DNA from: Lichenicoccus sp965276875
GTDB lineage: Bacteria; Pseudomonadota; Alphaproteobacteria; Acetobacterales; Acetobacteraceae
Reading direction: 5' to 3'
Assembly (NCBI RefSeq): GCF_965276875.1
Contig: NZ_OZ255701.1
Location: 1,302,001 to 1,366,000 of the forward strand
DNA length: 64,000 nt
Made by a program: the position numbers and the translations under genes. Numbering within the stretch: position 1 is the stretch's first letter; every line of letters begins with the position of its first letter. Positions 27,220-36,501 of this stretch are shown piece after piece. The notes beneath the pieces are model-generated. The model searched no databases. It had not been told where the DNA came from and was given only the letters and a program-made list of their open reading frames with translations.

Positions 27220-28854
27220 ATGCTGCAAATCGAGAACCTGACCTTCAACGCCTATGGGCGGCGCTTCTTCGACCGCGCCAGCGTCACCCTGCCGGCCGCC
27301 GCCAAGGTCGGCCTGGTGGGGCGCAACGGGGTCGGCAAATCCACTTTATTCAAGCTGATCACCGGCGAACTGCAACCGGACTCCGGCGAACTCGGCCTGC
27401 CGCGCGCGGCCCGCCTCGGGATCGTCGCCCAGGAGCACCCGGCCACCCCGGTCAGCCTGCTGGACACCATCCTCGCCGCCGACACCGAGCGGCACGCGCT
27501 GTTCACCGAGCTGGAACTCGCGGCCCCCGAGCGCATGGCCGACATCTGGGGGCGCCTGATCGAGATCGATGCCGACACCGCGCCGGCACGCGCGGCCGAG
27601 ATCCTGCACGGCCTGGGCTTCTCAAACGAGGATCTGGCGCGTCCGATGGCCGAGTTCTCCGGCGGCTGGCGCATGCGCGTGGCTCTCGCCGCCGCTTTGT
27701 TCGCGCAGCCCGACCTGCTGCTGCTCGACGAGCCGACCAACTATCTCGATCTGGAGGGCGCGCTCTGGCTGCAGGCGCGGCTCGCTTGCTATCCGAGTGC
27801 TGCACTCATCATCTCGCACGATCGCGAACTGCTGAACACCTCGGTCGCGTTCATCCTGCATGTCAGCGACGGCAAGTTGACCCTCTACACCGGCGGCTAC
27901 AACGATTTCGAACAGCGCCGCGCCGAGAAGCAGCGTCTGCTTTCGGCCACCCGCGCCAAGCAGAATGCCGAACGCGCGCATCTGCAATCGTTCGTCGACC
28001 GCTTCCGCGCCAAGGCCTCCAAGGCGGCGCAGGCGCAGTCGCGTATGAAGCGGCTGGAGAAGATGACGCCCGTTGCGTTCAGCATCGAGGAGCGGGTCGC
28101 GCCGTTCATCCTGCCCTCGCCGAAGCGCCCCTTGGCGCCCCCTTTGTTGCGGCTGGAGAATGTCGAGGTCGGCTACGGCACCGCGCCCCCGGTGCTACGC
28201 GACCTGGACCTGCGCCTCGACGTGGATGACCGGATCGGACTGCTCGGCGTCAACGGTGCCGGCAAATCCACCTTCGCCAGGATGGCGGCCGGCCAGTTGG
28301 CGATCCGTTCGGGACGCATGCAGCGCGACGGCCGGATAGGGGTCGGCTGGTTCCACCAGCACCAGATCGAGGCCCTCGACCCCGACGAGACCGCGCTTGA
28401 CATGATCAGGCGGGGCCGACCGCAGGACAGCGAGCAGTCGCATCGCTCGCGTCTCGCCACCTGGGGGATCGGCTTCGACAAGCAGGGCACCACCGCGGAG
28501 GCGCTCTCAGGCGGCGAACGCGCGCGCCTGCTGCTCAACCTGGTCGCCATGGACGCGCCGCATTTGCTGATCCTCGACGAGCCGACCAACCATCTCGACA
28601 TCGACAGCAGGCGGGCTTTGCTCGACGCGCTGAACGATTACGCGGGTGCCGTGATCCTGATCACCCATGACCGCTCCCTGATGGAACTGGTGGCAGACCA
28701 GCTTTGGCTCGCCGCAGACGGCACTGTGCAGCCTTTTGCCGGCGATATGGACGATTATGCCCGCTTCGTACTCGAACGCGCCGGATCCGGCGCTGCTCCC
28801 TCGCAAACGCGGGGCCACATGAAGGCACGCAACAAGGCAAGAGCAAAAGCCTGA
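27220..28854 (+). CDS. ABC-F family ATPase (Uup/EttA-like)
   Basis: This 544-residue protein has two ABC ATPase domains and no membrane segments, as in ABC-F ribosome-associated factors. The first domain has GRNGVGKST and FSGGWRMR; the second has GVNGAGKST and LSGGERAR. A charged linker rich in Lys, Arg and Glu lies between them. The C-terminus ends in a short basic tail. ATG 27220 is chosen: it starts 7 bases after the hemH stop and the protein begins MLQIENLTF, as usual for the family. An in-frame upstream ATG lies inside hemH. The subfamily (Uup, YheS or other) cannot be settled by eye. Confidence 0.9.
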   Translation: MLQIENLTFNAYGRRFFDRASVTLPAAAKVGLVGRNGVGKSTLFKLITGELQPDSGELGLPRAARLGIVAQEHPATPVSLLDTILAADTERHALFTELELAAPERMADIWGRLIEIDADTAPARAAEILHGLGFSNEDLARPMAEFSGGWRMRVALAAALFAQPDLLLLDEPTNYLDLEGALWLQARLACYPSAALIISHDRELLNTSVAFILHVSDGKLTLYTGGYNDFEQRRAEKQRLLSATRAKQNAERAHLQSFVDRFRAKASKAAQAQSRMKRLEKMTPVAFSIEERVAPFILPSPKRPLAPPLLRLENVEVGYGTAPPVLRDLDLRLDVDDRIGLLGVNGAGKSTFARMAAGQLAIRSGRMQRDGRIGVGWFHQHQIEALDPDETALDMIRRGRPQDSEQSHRSRLATWGIGFDKQGTTAEALSGGERARLLLNLVAMDAPHLLILDEPTNHLDIDSRRALLDALNDYAGAVILITHDRSLMELVADQLWLAADGTVQPFAGDMDDYARFVLERAGSGAAPSQTRGHMKARNKARAKA

Positions 28855-28932
28855 GGTAGCCGCACACATCCGCGCCGCAATCAGGTATCGTGCACTCCAG
28901 CACGAGTTCGGCAGCGAAACGAAGGACGACCT

Positions 28933-31431
28933 ATGAGCATGACCCCCAGCCTGGTAACGGGAGATCTGAGCATGGACGACCGCCTTCCCGGCACTCTCGA
29001 TACCGGGAACGACACCAAGCGTTTGATGAATGCACGGTATCGTCATCATCTGGAACTTGACGACGTCATCAGCGGCATGGATGCCACCGCGCGTGAACGT
29101 TTCGATGCCGTCGCGCGCTCGGTGCGCGACGTGCTGGCGGAGCGTTGGGTGCGAACGCAGCGGACCTACGCCGAACGCAATCCGAAACGGATTTACTATC
29201 TGTCGCTTGAGTTCCTGATCGGACGCTCGCTTGCCAACAACGTGCACAACCTGCTGCTCGATCCGGTCATGCGGGATGTGGCGAATGCCAATGGCCTCGA
29301 CTGGCTCGGCCTGCTCGAAGACGAGCCGGACGCGGGCCTGGGCAATGGCGGCCTCGGACGCCTCGCCGCCTGCTTCCTGGACTCGATGGCGACCCTGCAA
29401 CTCCCCGGGATGGGCTACGGGCTGCGCTATGAATACGGGATCTTCAAGCAACAGATCCGCAATGGCTGGCAGCGCGAAGAGCCGGACAACTGGTTGCGCT
29501 ATGCCGATCCGTGGGAGGTGATGCGCCCGCAGGAGCGCGTCGAGGTGACACTGAACTGCTCCTTCGAGACCCAGGGTCGCACCCTGCGTGCCATCCCCGG
29601 GCGCATGACGCGCGTCGTCGGCATTCCCTACGACCGGCCGATCGTGGGCTTCGGCGGCAAGACGGTGAACACCTTGCGGCTGTGGGCGGCGCGCGCTCCC
29701 GACGCATTCGACTTCCAGGAATTCAGCAGCGGCGACTTCGTCGGCGCCGTCGCCGACTCACTCGCCGCGGAATCGCTCACCCGGGTGCTCTATCCGGACG
29801 ACTCCACCACGCACGGCCAGGCGCTGCGCTTCGTCCAGGAATTCTTCCTGGTCGCCTGCTCGTTGGCCGATCTGGTGCGCCGCTTCCGTGCCGCGGGCGG
29901 GCAGTGGCCGGACCTGGCCGAAAAAGCGGCAATCCAGATGAACGACACCCATCCGAGCATGGCGGTGCCGGAACTGATGCGCATCCTGCTCGACGAGGGC
30001 AAGCTCGACTGGGACGCCGCCTGGGACGTGACCCGCAAAACACTGGCCTACACCAACCACACGCTGCTTCCCGAGGCGCTGGAGAAATGGCCGCTGCAAT
30101 GGTTCGAGGTCATGCTGCCGAGGCAGGCCGAGATCATCCTGGAAATCAACCACCGCCTGATGGACAGCGTGCGCGCCCGCTTTCCCGGCAATAATGAGCG
30201 GCTGGCCCGGGTCTCCCTGATCGAGGACGGCCCCAAGCCCAAAATCCGCATGGCCAACCTGGCCATCGTCGGCTCGCACAGCACCAATGGTGTCGCCGCC
30301 ATCCATTCCGACCTGTTGCGGACCCGGACCGTGCGCGATCTCGCCGAGATCTTCCCCGAACGCTTCAACAACAAGACCAACGGCATCACCCCGCGCCGTT
30401 GGCTGTTGCTGGCGAACCCACCGCTGGCCGCGGCGATCACGCGCGCGATCGGTGACGGGTGGGTGACCGACCTGAACGCGCTGTCACGTCTGCGCCCGCT
30501 CGCCGGCGATGCCGCGTTCCGCGAGGACGTGGGGCGCGCCAAGCAGGCTGCCAAGCAGAGCTTCACTCGCTGGCTGAAGACGACGGGCAATCTTACCGTT
30601 GATCCGCACAGCATCTTCGACTGTCAGGTCAAGCGTATCCACGAATACAAGCGCCAGTTCCTCAACGCGCTGCGCATCACCGTGCTTTACAATCGGTTGC
30701 GTGACAATCCCGACATGGAGATGCCACCGCGCACCTTCTTCTTCTCCGGCAAGGCGGCGCCCTCGTACACGCTCGCCAAGGTCATCATCAAATTCATCAG
30801 CAACCTGGCCGGCACCATCGATGGCGACCCGTGCGTGCGCGGACGCCTCAAGGTGGTGTTCCTGCCCGATTACTCCGTCACGCTGGCCGAGCGGCTGATC
30901 CCGGCGGCCGATGTCTCCAATCAGATTTCCACCGCCGGCTTCGAGGCGAGCGGCACCAGCAACATGAAGTTCATGCTCAATGGCGCGCTCACCGTCGGCA
31001 CCCGCGACGGCGCCACCATCGAGATGGCGGAACAGGCGGGGGAGGAGAACTTCTTCCTGTTCGGCCTGACCGCGGCCCAGGTCACCGAAAACCGCGGCTG
31101 GTACAACCCGCAATGGCACTACGATCATGACCCGGAAACCCGCGCCGCGCTGGACATGATCTTCGACGGACATTTCAGCAAATACGAGCCTGGCATCTTC
31201 GATCCGCTACGCGCCATGCTGCTTGGCTCCGGCGACCGCTACATGCATCTCGCCGACCTCAACGCCTATCTCGAAGCCGACCGCGCCATGACCGAACTCT
31301 ACGAGGATCCCGCGGAGTGGACGCGCCGGACGGTGCTGAACATCGCCGCCAGCGGCACCTTCTCCAGCGACCGCGCAATCGCCCAGTACGCGTCGGAAAT
31401 CTGGAACGCGACCCCCTGCCCGGTGGCGTAG
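28933..31431 (+). CDS. glgP: Glycogen/alpha-glucan phosphorylase
   Basis: GlgP releases glucose 1-phosphate from glycogen or maltodextrins with a pyridoxal-phosphate cofactor. The 832-residue length is typical. The family motif EASGTSNMKFMLNG contains the cofactor lysine (K679), and the N-terminal YYLSLEFLIGRSL and GLGNGGLGRLA segments are classical. An AAGGA ribosome-binding site precedes ATG 28933. A GC-rich palindrome follows the stop at once and may end transcription. No other glycogen genes are in the window. Confidence 0.97.
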   Translation: MSMTPSLVTGDLSMDDRLPGTLDTGNDTKRLMNARYRHHLELDDVISGMDATARERFDAVARSVRDVLAERWVRTQRTYAERNPKRIYYLSLEFLIGRSLANNVHNLLLDPVMRDVANANGLDWLGLLEDEPDAGLGNGGLGRLAACFLDSMATLQLPGMGYGLRYEYGIFKQQIRNGWQREEPDNWLRYADPWEVMRPQERVEVTLNCSFETQGRTLRAIPGRMTRVVGIPYDRPIVGFGGKTVNTLRLWAARAPDAFDFQEFSSGDFVGAVADSLAAESLTRVLYPDDSTTHGQALRFVQEFFLVACSLADLVRRFRAAGGQWPDLAEKAAIQMNDTHPSMAVPELMRILLDEGKLDWDAAWDVTRKTLAYTNHTLLPEALEKWPLQWFEVMLPRQAEIILEINHRLMDSVRARFPGNNERLARVSLIEDGPKPKIRMANLAIVGSHSTNGVAAIHSDLLRTRTVRDLAEIFPERFNNKTNGITPRRWLLLANPPLAAAITRAIGDGWVTDLNALSRLRPLAGDAAFREDVGRAKQAAKQSFTRWLKTTGNLTVDPHSIFDCQVKRIHEYKRQFLNALRITVLYNRLRDNPDMEMPPRTFFFSGKAAPSYTLAKVIIKFISNLAGTIDGDPCVRGRLKVVFLPDYSVTLAERLIPAADVSNQISTAGFEASGTSNMKFMLNGALTVGTRDGATIEMAEQAGEENFFLFGLTAAQVTENRGWYNPQWHYDHDPETRAALDMIFDGHFSKYEPGIFDPLRAMLLGSGDRYMHLADLNAYLEADRAMTELYEDPAEWTRRTVLNIAASGTFSSDRAIAQYASEIWNATPCPVA

Positions 31432-31454
31432 GTCCGGGGGCGCAGCCCCTGGAC
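31432..31454. repeat. GC-rich palindrome after glgP
   Basis: GTCCGGGGGC and GCCCCTGGAC pair with one mismatch around a 3-base loop, right after the glgP stop. There is no T-run, so it is not a textbook terminator. Related palindromic GGGGC-GCA-GCCCC elements are, to my knowledge, dispersed in Acetobacteraceae genomes, so it may be a REP-like repeat that also slows transcription or stabilises the mRNA end. Confidence 0.6.
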
Positions 31455-31572
31455 CCCGCTCGGGCCATCACGCCAAAGGCGTGCTTCGCACGGCGGCCCC
31501 AGACCCCAATCGATGTGCCTTGAAGGGTAAGGCGATTTCGACTACGGAGCAGCAGGCAACGGGCCGTCACGG

Positions 31573-31647
31573 GCCGGGTTAGCACAGCGGTAGTGCAGCG
31601 GTTTTGTAAACCGAAGGCCGGGGGTTCGATCCCCTCACCCGGCACCA
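31573..31647 (+). tRNA. tRNA-Thr(TGT)
   Basis: This 75-base cloverleaf has acceptor arms GCCGGGT/ACCCGGC, a TTTGTAA anticodon loop (TGT), and encoded CCA. A lower-GC gene follows directly, so the 3' end could have served as an insertion point. Confidence 0.97.
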
Positions 31648-31727
31648 GTGCTTCCCAAGGAGGCCCAGATACCCCAGACGAGGTGGAGGTCCATATCGTA
31701 ATGGTACAGGTGCAACAGGATGCTTCT

Positions 31728-32630
31728 ATGTCCGACGCGAAGAACGCCAAGCCAGATAGCCACTTGATTTGGCACTACACCAATTTCACCGGGGTCAAGG
31801 GCATCCTTGAGAAAGGTGATATCTGGTTGAACGAGACAACCTACATGAACGATCGAGACGAGCTTCGGGCCACAAGGGAGAGAGCCAGGGAAATTGCAGT
31901 CGGAAGGGCGGCAATGCTCGGGACCCATGACAAGCGATACATAATTGATCCTGAAGGTACTGCCGGCCGGGTAGCAGAGCGCGTTCGAACGATGGAGGCG
32001 GCTTTTGACCGCCCCGCGTTGGAAAACGTGTTTGTCGCCAGCTTCAGCCGTCGAGATAACGTGCTATCTCAGTGGCGAGCATACTGTCCTGCCGGAGGAG
32101 CCGCTCTTGGGTTTGATCGCGAGAATCTTTGCCGTGGGCTGGAGGCAGTCGGGATCAAACTCGCGGACTGCTCCTATGACGAATTACACGTTCGGAGGCA
32201 AGATGAGCCGGCGACAGAAGAGCAGCCTGGTCCGCCAGCCTTGCTACGAGAAATGCATCAAGCGTGCCAGCACCTTGCCGTCGAGATAGGTGGGGGCGCA
32301 GAGCTCGACTTCTCCTCCATTCACCGGATCTGCGCACTCTACAAACATGAGGGATTCTGCGAAGAGCAAGAAACTCGAGCGGTTTTTGTTCTTCGGCCAC
32401 GAAAGGAGATGCAGCCTGCAATCGCGGTCAGGGAAGCTCGCGGCCGGCTGATACGCCACATCGTGTTCAAGTGGGCAGGCGATGGCGAGCCAGCGCTCAA
32501 GGCGATCCGGCTGGCGCCTGGTGAACCGCATGAACGACTTGCTGCGCAAGATTCGATGCGCATCCTTGCTCGCGAGCATGCCCCGACAGTCAAGATCCTG
32601 GAAAGCGTCACTCCAATTCGCCGCGATTAA
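31728..32630 (+). CDS. DUF2971 domain protein
   Basis: The 300-residue protein matches the DUF2971 pattern: HYTNFTGVKGIL near the N-terminus, WLNETTYMND, and FSRRDNVLSQWRAY in the middle. The function is not established; members often occur in variable, defence-associated regions, which is not evidence of a defence role here. ATG 31728 has AGGA seven bases upstream; ATG 31701 is an alternative, and the frame is open back into the tRNA. Codon use is clearly less GC-rich than in glgP or in the genes after it, which suggests transfer. It stands alone between tRNA-Thr and the SemiSWEET gene. Confidence 0.75.
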   Translation: MSDAKNAKPDSHLIWHYTNFTGVKGILEKGDIWLNETTYMNDRDELRATRERAREIAVGRAAMLGTHDKRYIIDPEGTAGRVAERVRTMEAAFDRPALENVFVASFSRRDNVLSQWRAYCPAGGAALGFDRENLCRGLEAVGIKLADCSYDELHVRRQDEPATEEQPGPPALLREMHQACQHLAVEIGGGAELDFSSIHRICALYKHEGFCEEQETRAVFVLRPRKEMQPAIAVREARGRLIRHIVFKWAGDGEPALKAIRLAPGEPHERLAAQDSMRILAREHAPTVKILESVTPIRRD

Positions 32631-32781
32631 GGGAAAATGTAACGCAGACTGGGCGCTCTCTTGAGAGACTCGATAACGAACCTCGAAAGGTCTTGCCCTC
32701 TTCCTCGCCCGACCTTTGCTGCTTGTCGACGCGCTGGTCCCGGCACTACACACACCACAAGCGGAGTACTGGTAGGGCGCC

Positions 32782-33132
32782 ATGGGAACAAAGGATAAGC
32801 CGGTGAGCGTAGTCTCGATGGTCAGCCTGTTCGCTGCAACGCTCTCAATGGTCAGCTACGTGCCACAGGCCTGGACCATCATCCGGACCCGCAGCACCAA
32901 GACCGTGTCGTTGGGCATGTACCTGGTCACCGTGGTCTGCTTCATCGCGTGGCTCGGCTACGGCGTGCTCGTGCGTCAGTGGCCGATCATAGTGCAAAAC
33001 ATCATTTGCCTGGGACTGTCGGCATTTATCCTGACGATGAAGTTAATGCCGCAACGCGAGAAGGTGGCCGTCGCTGAGGCGCTGGATCCGTGCAAAACCG
33101 CCCGACCGGCGTCTCCGGCGTCCGAGGAATAG
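32782..33132 (+). CDS. SemiSWEET sugar transporter
   Basis: This 116-residue membrane protein has three predicted transmembrane helices and the hallmark PQ pair in SYVPQA (P28-Q29). SemiSWEETs form dimers that passively move sugars across the inner membrane. The segments are about residues 10-30, 42-60 and 68-88, followed by a polar tail. The upstream 150 bases contain no other gene. It converges with the molybdopterin oxidoreductase gene, leaving only 11 bases between the stops. Confidence 0.88.
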   Translation: MGTKDKPVSVVSMVSLFAATLSMVSYVPQAWTIIRTRSTKTVSLGMYLVTVVCFIAWLGYGVLVRQWPIIVQNIICLGLSAFILTMKLMPQREKVAVAEALDPCKTARPASPASEE

Positions 33133-33143
33133 AACGCCAAGGC

Positions 33144-33887
33144 CTACACCCCCGCATACCAGTTATAGCCCTGGTTCTCCCAATAGCCGCCGGGATAGGT
33201 GTTTGTCACCGCGATCGCCTGGAGGTTCTTGGCACTCTTGAAGCCGAGCTTGACCGGTATGCGCAGCCGCACCGGGGCACCCCATTCCGGGGTCAGCGCC
33301 GCTCGCTCGAAATCAAGCGCCAGGATCGTCTGCGGATGCAGCGCGCTCGCCATGTCGATGCTGGTGGTGTAGCCGTCGAAGCAGGTGAAGGCGACGTAGC
33401 GCGCGCGCAGGTCGGCGCCGACGCGCTTGAGGAACACATGCAGCGGCACGCCGCTCCATTGGCCGATCTGGCTCCAGCCTTCGATGCAGATGTGGCGCGT
33501 GACCTGCCCGGCCTGTGGCAAGGCGCGCAACCGCCGCACGCTCCACAGGCTCTTGTCCGCGACCAGTCCGGTCACCGCCAGCGACCAGTCGTCGGGCACC
33601 GGGCGGACCTGCCAATCCTGGTAGTAGGCGTTGAAGCGGAATGGCTTGGTGACATCACTGACAGGGTAGGTCTCGGCGAGGCGCGAGCGGCTGAACAAAG
33701 CCGCCTGCACGCGATCATTGAAGCTCAGCATCGACCAGAGTGCTGCGTTGACCCCGCTATGGGTGCCGAGGTCGCAGCCGGTGAGCAGCGACAACGAGCC
33801 GAGCGATAGGCCGCCGCGGATCAGGCGGCGCCGGCTGAGAGCCCGCAGCTCGGCGCGCAGACCGGCTGGGTCGTCGACACCGCTCAA
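33144..33887 (-). CDS. Periplasmic molybdopterin-dependent oxidoreductase (sulfite oxidase/MsrP-like)
   Basis: This 247-residue protein has the sulfite-oxidase fold Moco-binding motif HICIEGW, with C134 the predicted molybdenum ligand. The N-terminus has a twin-arginine-like SRRRLIRGG motif followed by a hydrophobic stretch ending LLTGC, a possible lipobox. The protein is therefore likely exported by Tat and perhaps lipid-anchored. The best start is TTG 33887, overlapping the stop of the upstream cytochrome gene (TTGA); no ATG fits. Its partner is that cytochrome b. It resembles the catalytic subunit MsrP but may act on another oxo substrate. Confidence 0.85.
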   Translation of the reverse strand: MSGVDDPAGLRAELRALSRRRLIRGGLSLGSLSLLTGCDLGTHSGVNAALWSMLSFNDRVQAALFSRSRLAETYPVSDVTKPFRFNAYYQDWQVRPVPDDWSLAVTGLVADKSLWSVRRLRALPQAGQVTRHICIEGWSQIGQWSGVPLHVFLKRVGADLRARYVAFTCFDGYTTSIDMASALHPQTILALDFERAALTPEWGAPVRLRIPVKLGFKSAKNLQAIAVTNTYPGGYWENQGYNWYAGV

Positions 33888-34492
33888 GACTCCTCCTCCG
33901 CCCGCATCGGCGCCACCATCGAGACCAGCGTGCGCGGGTAGATCGCGACCAACGTCACGTGGATCACCACGAACGCCACGATCGTGGCCATCAAGGCAAG
34001 ATGGATGCCGCGCGCCACCGGATAGCCGCCGAACAGGCCGCACAGCCAGCCGAACTGCACCGGCTTCCAGATCGATAGGCCGGTTGCGATCTGCAGCAGG
34101 ATGACCACGATTACGCCGACATAGAGCAGCCTCTGGACAGCGTTGTAGTGACCAAGCCGGTGCGGCAGCCTGAAGCGGAGTGCCCGTCCCAGGTCGCGAC
34201 CCACGGCGCCCAGCCCCGGCGGCGGCAGGGTGCGTCGGAAATGTCCGGAGATCAGGCCGTAGGCGATATAGGCGATGCCGTCCGCGAACAGCAGCCACAT
34301 GGCCGCCACATGCCAGGCAAAGGCACCGGCGAGCCAGCCGCCGAGCGTGAGCGAGCCTGGTATCAGGAACGGCAGGCTGGGGGAGGCATCGTAGATCTCC
34401 CAGCCGCTCAGCACCATGCAGGCAATGGCATAGACGCCGATCCAGTGCATCAACCGGACCGGCCAAGGATGAGCGGCTCGACGCAAACGCAT
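33884..34492 (-). CDS. Cytochrome b561-type membrane subunit
   Basis: This 202-residue integral membrane protein has four hydrophobic segments and paired histidines in MHWIGVY, FAWHVA, GHYNAV and GIHLAL/VIHVTL, as in b-type cytochromes of the b561/hydrogenase class. It would pass electrons from the quinol pool to the molybdopterin enzyme encoded immediately downstream, which overlaps it by four bases. ATG 34492 places the first transmembrane helix near the N-terminus; longer frames upstream lack homology-like sequence. This is not the MsrQ ferric-reductase type, so the pair is best called MsrP-like with a b561 anchor. Confidence 0.85.
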   Translation of the reverse strand: MRLRRAAHPWPVRLMHWIGVYAIACMVLSGWEIYDASPSLPFLIPGSLTLGGWLAGAFAWHVAAMWLLFADGIAYIAYGLISGHFRRTLPPPGLGAVGRDLGRALRFRLPHRLGHYNAVQRLLYVGVIVVILLQIATGLSIWKPVQFGWLCGLFGGYPVARGIHLALMATIVAFVVIHVTLVAIYPRTLVSMVAPMRAEEES

Positions 34493-34580
34493 GCTCCTCA
34501 AAGGCCGGCGGCACCTTCCGCCGGCTCGTGCGTATATGGCATCGCCACCCATACGGCGCCACAACCAGAACGGACGAGCG

Positions 34581-35270
34581 ATGCCCCGTAATTTTGCAGT
34601 TCCCCTTCTCGCCGTGACGGCGCTTGCAGTATGCGCGGCCGGTGCTTCGGCACAGACGCGTATACGCGGCACTGTGTCGTCGATCAGCGACAACGCCATG
34701 ACCGTCCACACCAATGCCGGCACTGACGTGACCCTCGCCTTGAACGGTTCGACCCACTACGCGACCGTCAAGAAGTCGAGCCTGAGTGCCATCACCAAGG
34801 ACACCTTCATCGGCACCGCGACGAAGAATGTCGGCTCCAGGCTGGTGGCGCTGGAAGTGGTGGTTTTCCCGAATGCGATGCGCGGCACCGGCGAAGGCCA
34901 TTACGCCTGGGACCAACTGCCGGATACGACCCTCTCCGGCGGCGGCAAGGTCGCGAGCACGATGACCAACGGCACGGTCGCGTCAGACACCTCCGTCGGC
35001 AGCCCGGGTAAGGTCGGCACCACGATGACCAACGGCACCGTCTCGACGGAGTCCGGCTCGGGCGGTGCGCGGCAGCTCAACGTCACCTATAAGGGTGGCC
35101 ACAAGCATATCCTGGTGCCGCCGACCGCGCCGGTCGTCATGCTGGCGCCGGGCAGCAAGTCGGACGTGTCGACTGGGGATGCGGTGTTCGTCGCCGAGGC
35201 CAAGGGTGCCGCAAGCCCGACCGCCGGCGTGGTCGCGGTTGGGACCGACGGCGTCAAGCCGCCGATGTAG
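34581..35270 (+). CDS. Secreted protein with internal repeat (DUF5666-like)
   Basis: The 229-residue product begins with a signal peptide (LLAVTALAVCAAGASAQ), so it is periplasmic or exported. The region IRGTVSSISDNAMTVHTNAG resembles a DUF5666/OB-like beta domain. A short motif, GKVASTMTNGTV then GKVGTTMTNGTV, is repeated near residues 116-150. No catalytic residues are apparent. It is divergent from the cytochrome b gene, and its 3' end overlaps convergent bioA by 17 bases. The function is unknown. Confidence 0.7.
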   Translation: MPRNFAVPLLAVTALAVCAAGASAQTRIRGTVSSISDNAMTVHTNAGTDVTLALNGSTHYATVKKSSLSAITKDTFIGTATKNVGSRLVALEVVVFPNAMRGTGEGHYAWDQLPDTTLSGGGKVASTMTNGTVASDTSVGSPGKVGTTMTNGTVSTESGSGGARQLNVTYKGGHKHILVPPTAPVVMLAPGSKSDVSTGDAVFVAEAKGAASPTAGVVAVGTDGVKPPM

Positions 35271-36498
35271 ATGACAACGCAGCCGTGATCGCGGCGGTCA
35301 GACGTGACAGCGACGCGGTGTCGATGGTCAGCGCGGGTGTCAGATAGACGATGTCGCGGAACGGGCGGACCCAGACACCAGCCGCGACCAAGCGGCGCTT
35401 GAGTCCGTCCAGGTCGACGGGCAACGTCAACTGCACCACGCCGATGGCACCGCGCACGCGCACATCCAACACGCTGGGCAGGGCACGGCAGGGTTCGAGC
35501 TCGGCTGCAAGCTGATCCGCGATAACGGCCGCCTGGCCGAGCCGATCCTCGCGCTCGAACAGATCGAGCGATGCGTTGGCGGCGGCACAGGCCAGCGGAT
35601 TGGCCATGAAGGTCGGGCCGTGCATCAGCGCGGCACTCGGATCGTCGTTCCAGAACGCCTCGAACACATGCCGGCGGGCGACCGTGGCAGCGAGGCCCAT
35701 GGTGCCACCAGTCAGCGCCTTGGACAAAGTGATGATATCCGGCACAATTCCGGCCTGCTCGCAGGCGAACAGCGTGCCGGTGCGACCAAAGCCGGTGAAC
35801 ACCTCGTCGAGGATCAGCAACACACCGTGCCGGTCCGCACTCGCGCGCAATCGCGACAGCACCGACGCCGCATGAAAGCGCATGCCCCCAGCCCCCTGGA
35901 CCAGCGGCTCGATCAGAATGGCGGCGACCTCGTGCGCATGGCGATCGAGGAACGCGTCGAACACCGCATGCGACGCCTCATCCGTCGGCAGCCTGCACAG
36001 ATGGTGCCGCGGCAACACGCCGGCGAACAGGCTGTGCATGCCCTCCTCCGGATCGCACACCGCCATCGTGCCCAGCGTGTCGCCGTGATAACCGCCGTGA
36101 AAGGCGATCAGCCGGTGCCGGTCACGCACACCGCGATTGAGCCAATATTGCGTGGCCATCTTGATCGCCACCTCGACCGAGACCGAGCCGGAATCGCTGA
36201 AAAATACCCGATCGAGATCGCCTGGTAACAAGGCCGCAAGCCGCGCCGCCAGTTGCTCGGCAGGCGCGTGGGTCAGACCGCCGAACATGACATGCGGCAT
36301 CGCCGCCAATTGCCGGCTGACGCATGCTGCGATGTGCGGGTGGTTATAGCCATGGCAGGCGGTCCACCAGGAGGCGATGCCGTCGATCAGCACCCGGCCG
36401 TCGTCCAGGGTGATCCGGCTGCCGCTGGTGGAGGCCACGCGCAGCGGCTTCATCGCCGTCTTCATCTGGCTGTACGGCAGCCAGAGATGATCGTCCAT
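35254..36498 (-). CDS. bioA: Adenosylmethionine-8-amino-7-oxononanoate aminotransferase
   Basis: BioA transfers the amino group of S-adenosylmethionine to KAPA, giving DAPA in biotin synthesis. The 414-residue protein has the N-terminal IASWWTACHGYNHP segment, the GGYHGDTLG motif, the LILDEVFTGFGRTG motif, and the pyridoxal-phosphate lysine in TLSKALTGG (K260). These distinguish BioA from other class III aminotransferases. It stands without other bio genes nearby and follows a TPR gene at a distance of 3 bases, so it may be read from the same transcript as the TonB-system genes. Confidence 0.93.
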   Translation of the reverse strand: MDDHLWLPYSQMKTAMKPLRVASTSGSRITLDDGRVLIDGIASWWTACHGYNHPHIAACVSRQLAAMPHVMFGGLTHAPAEQLAARLAALLPGDLDRVFFSDSGSVSVEVAIKMATQYWLNRGVRDRHRLIAFHGGYHGDTLGTMAVCDPEEGMHSLFAGVLPRHHLCRLPTDEASHAVFDAFLDRHAHEVAAILIEPLVQGAGGMRFHAASVLSRLRASADRHGVLLILDEVFTGFGRTGTLFACEQAGIVPDIITLSKALTGGTMGLAATVARRHVFEAFWNDDPSAALMHGPTFMANPLACAAANASLDLFEREDRLGQAAVIADQLAAELEPCRALPSVLDVRVRGAIGVVQLTLPVDLDGLKRRLVAAGVWVRPFRDIVYLTPALTIDTASLSRLTAAITAALSSTSAA

Positions 36499-36501
36499 CG
36501 T

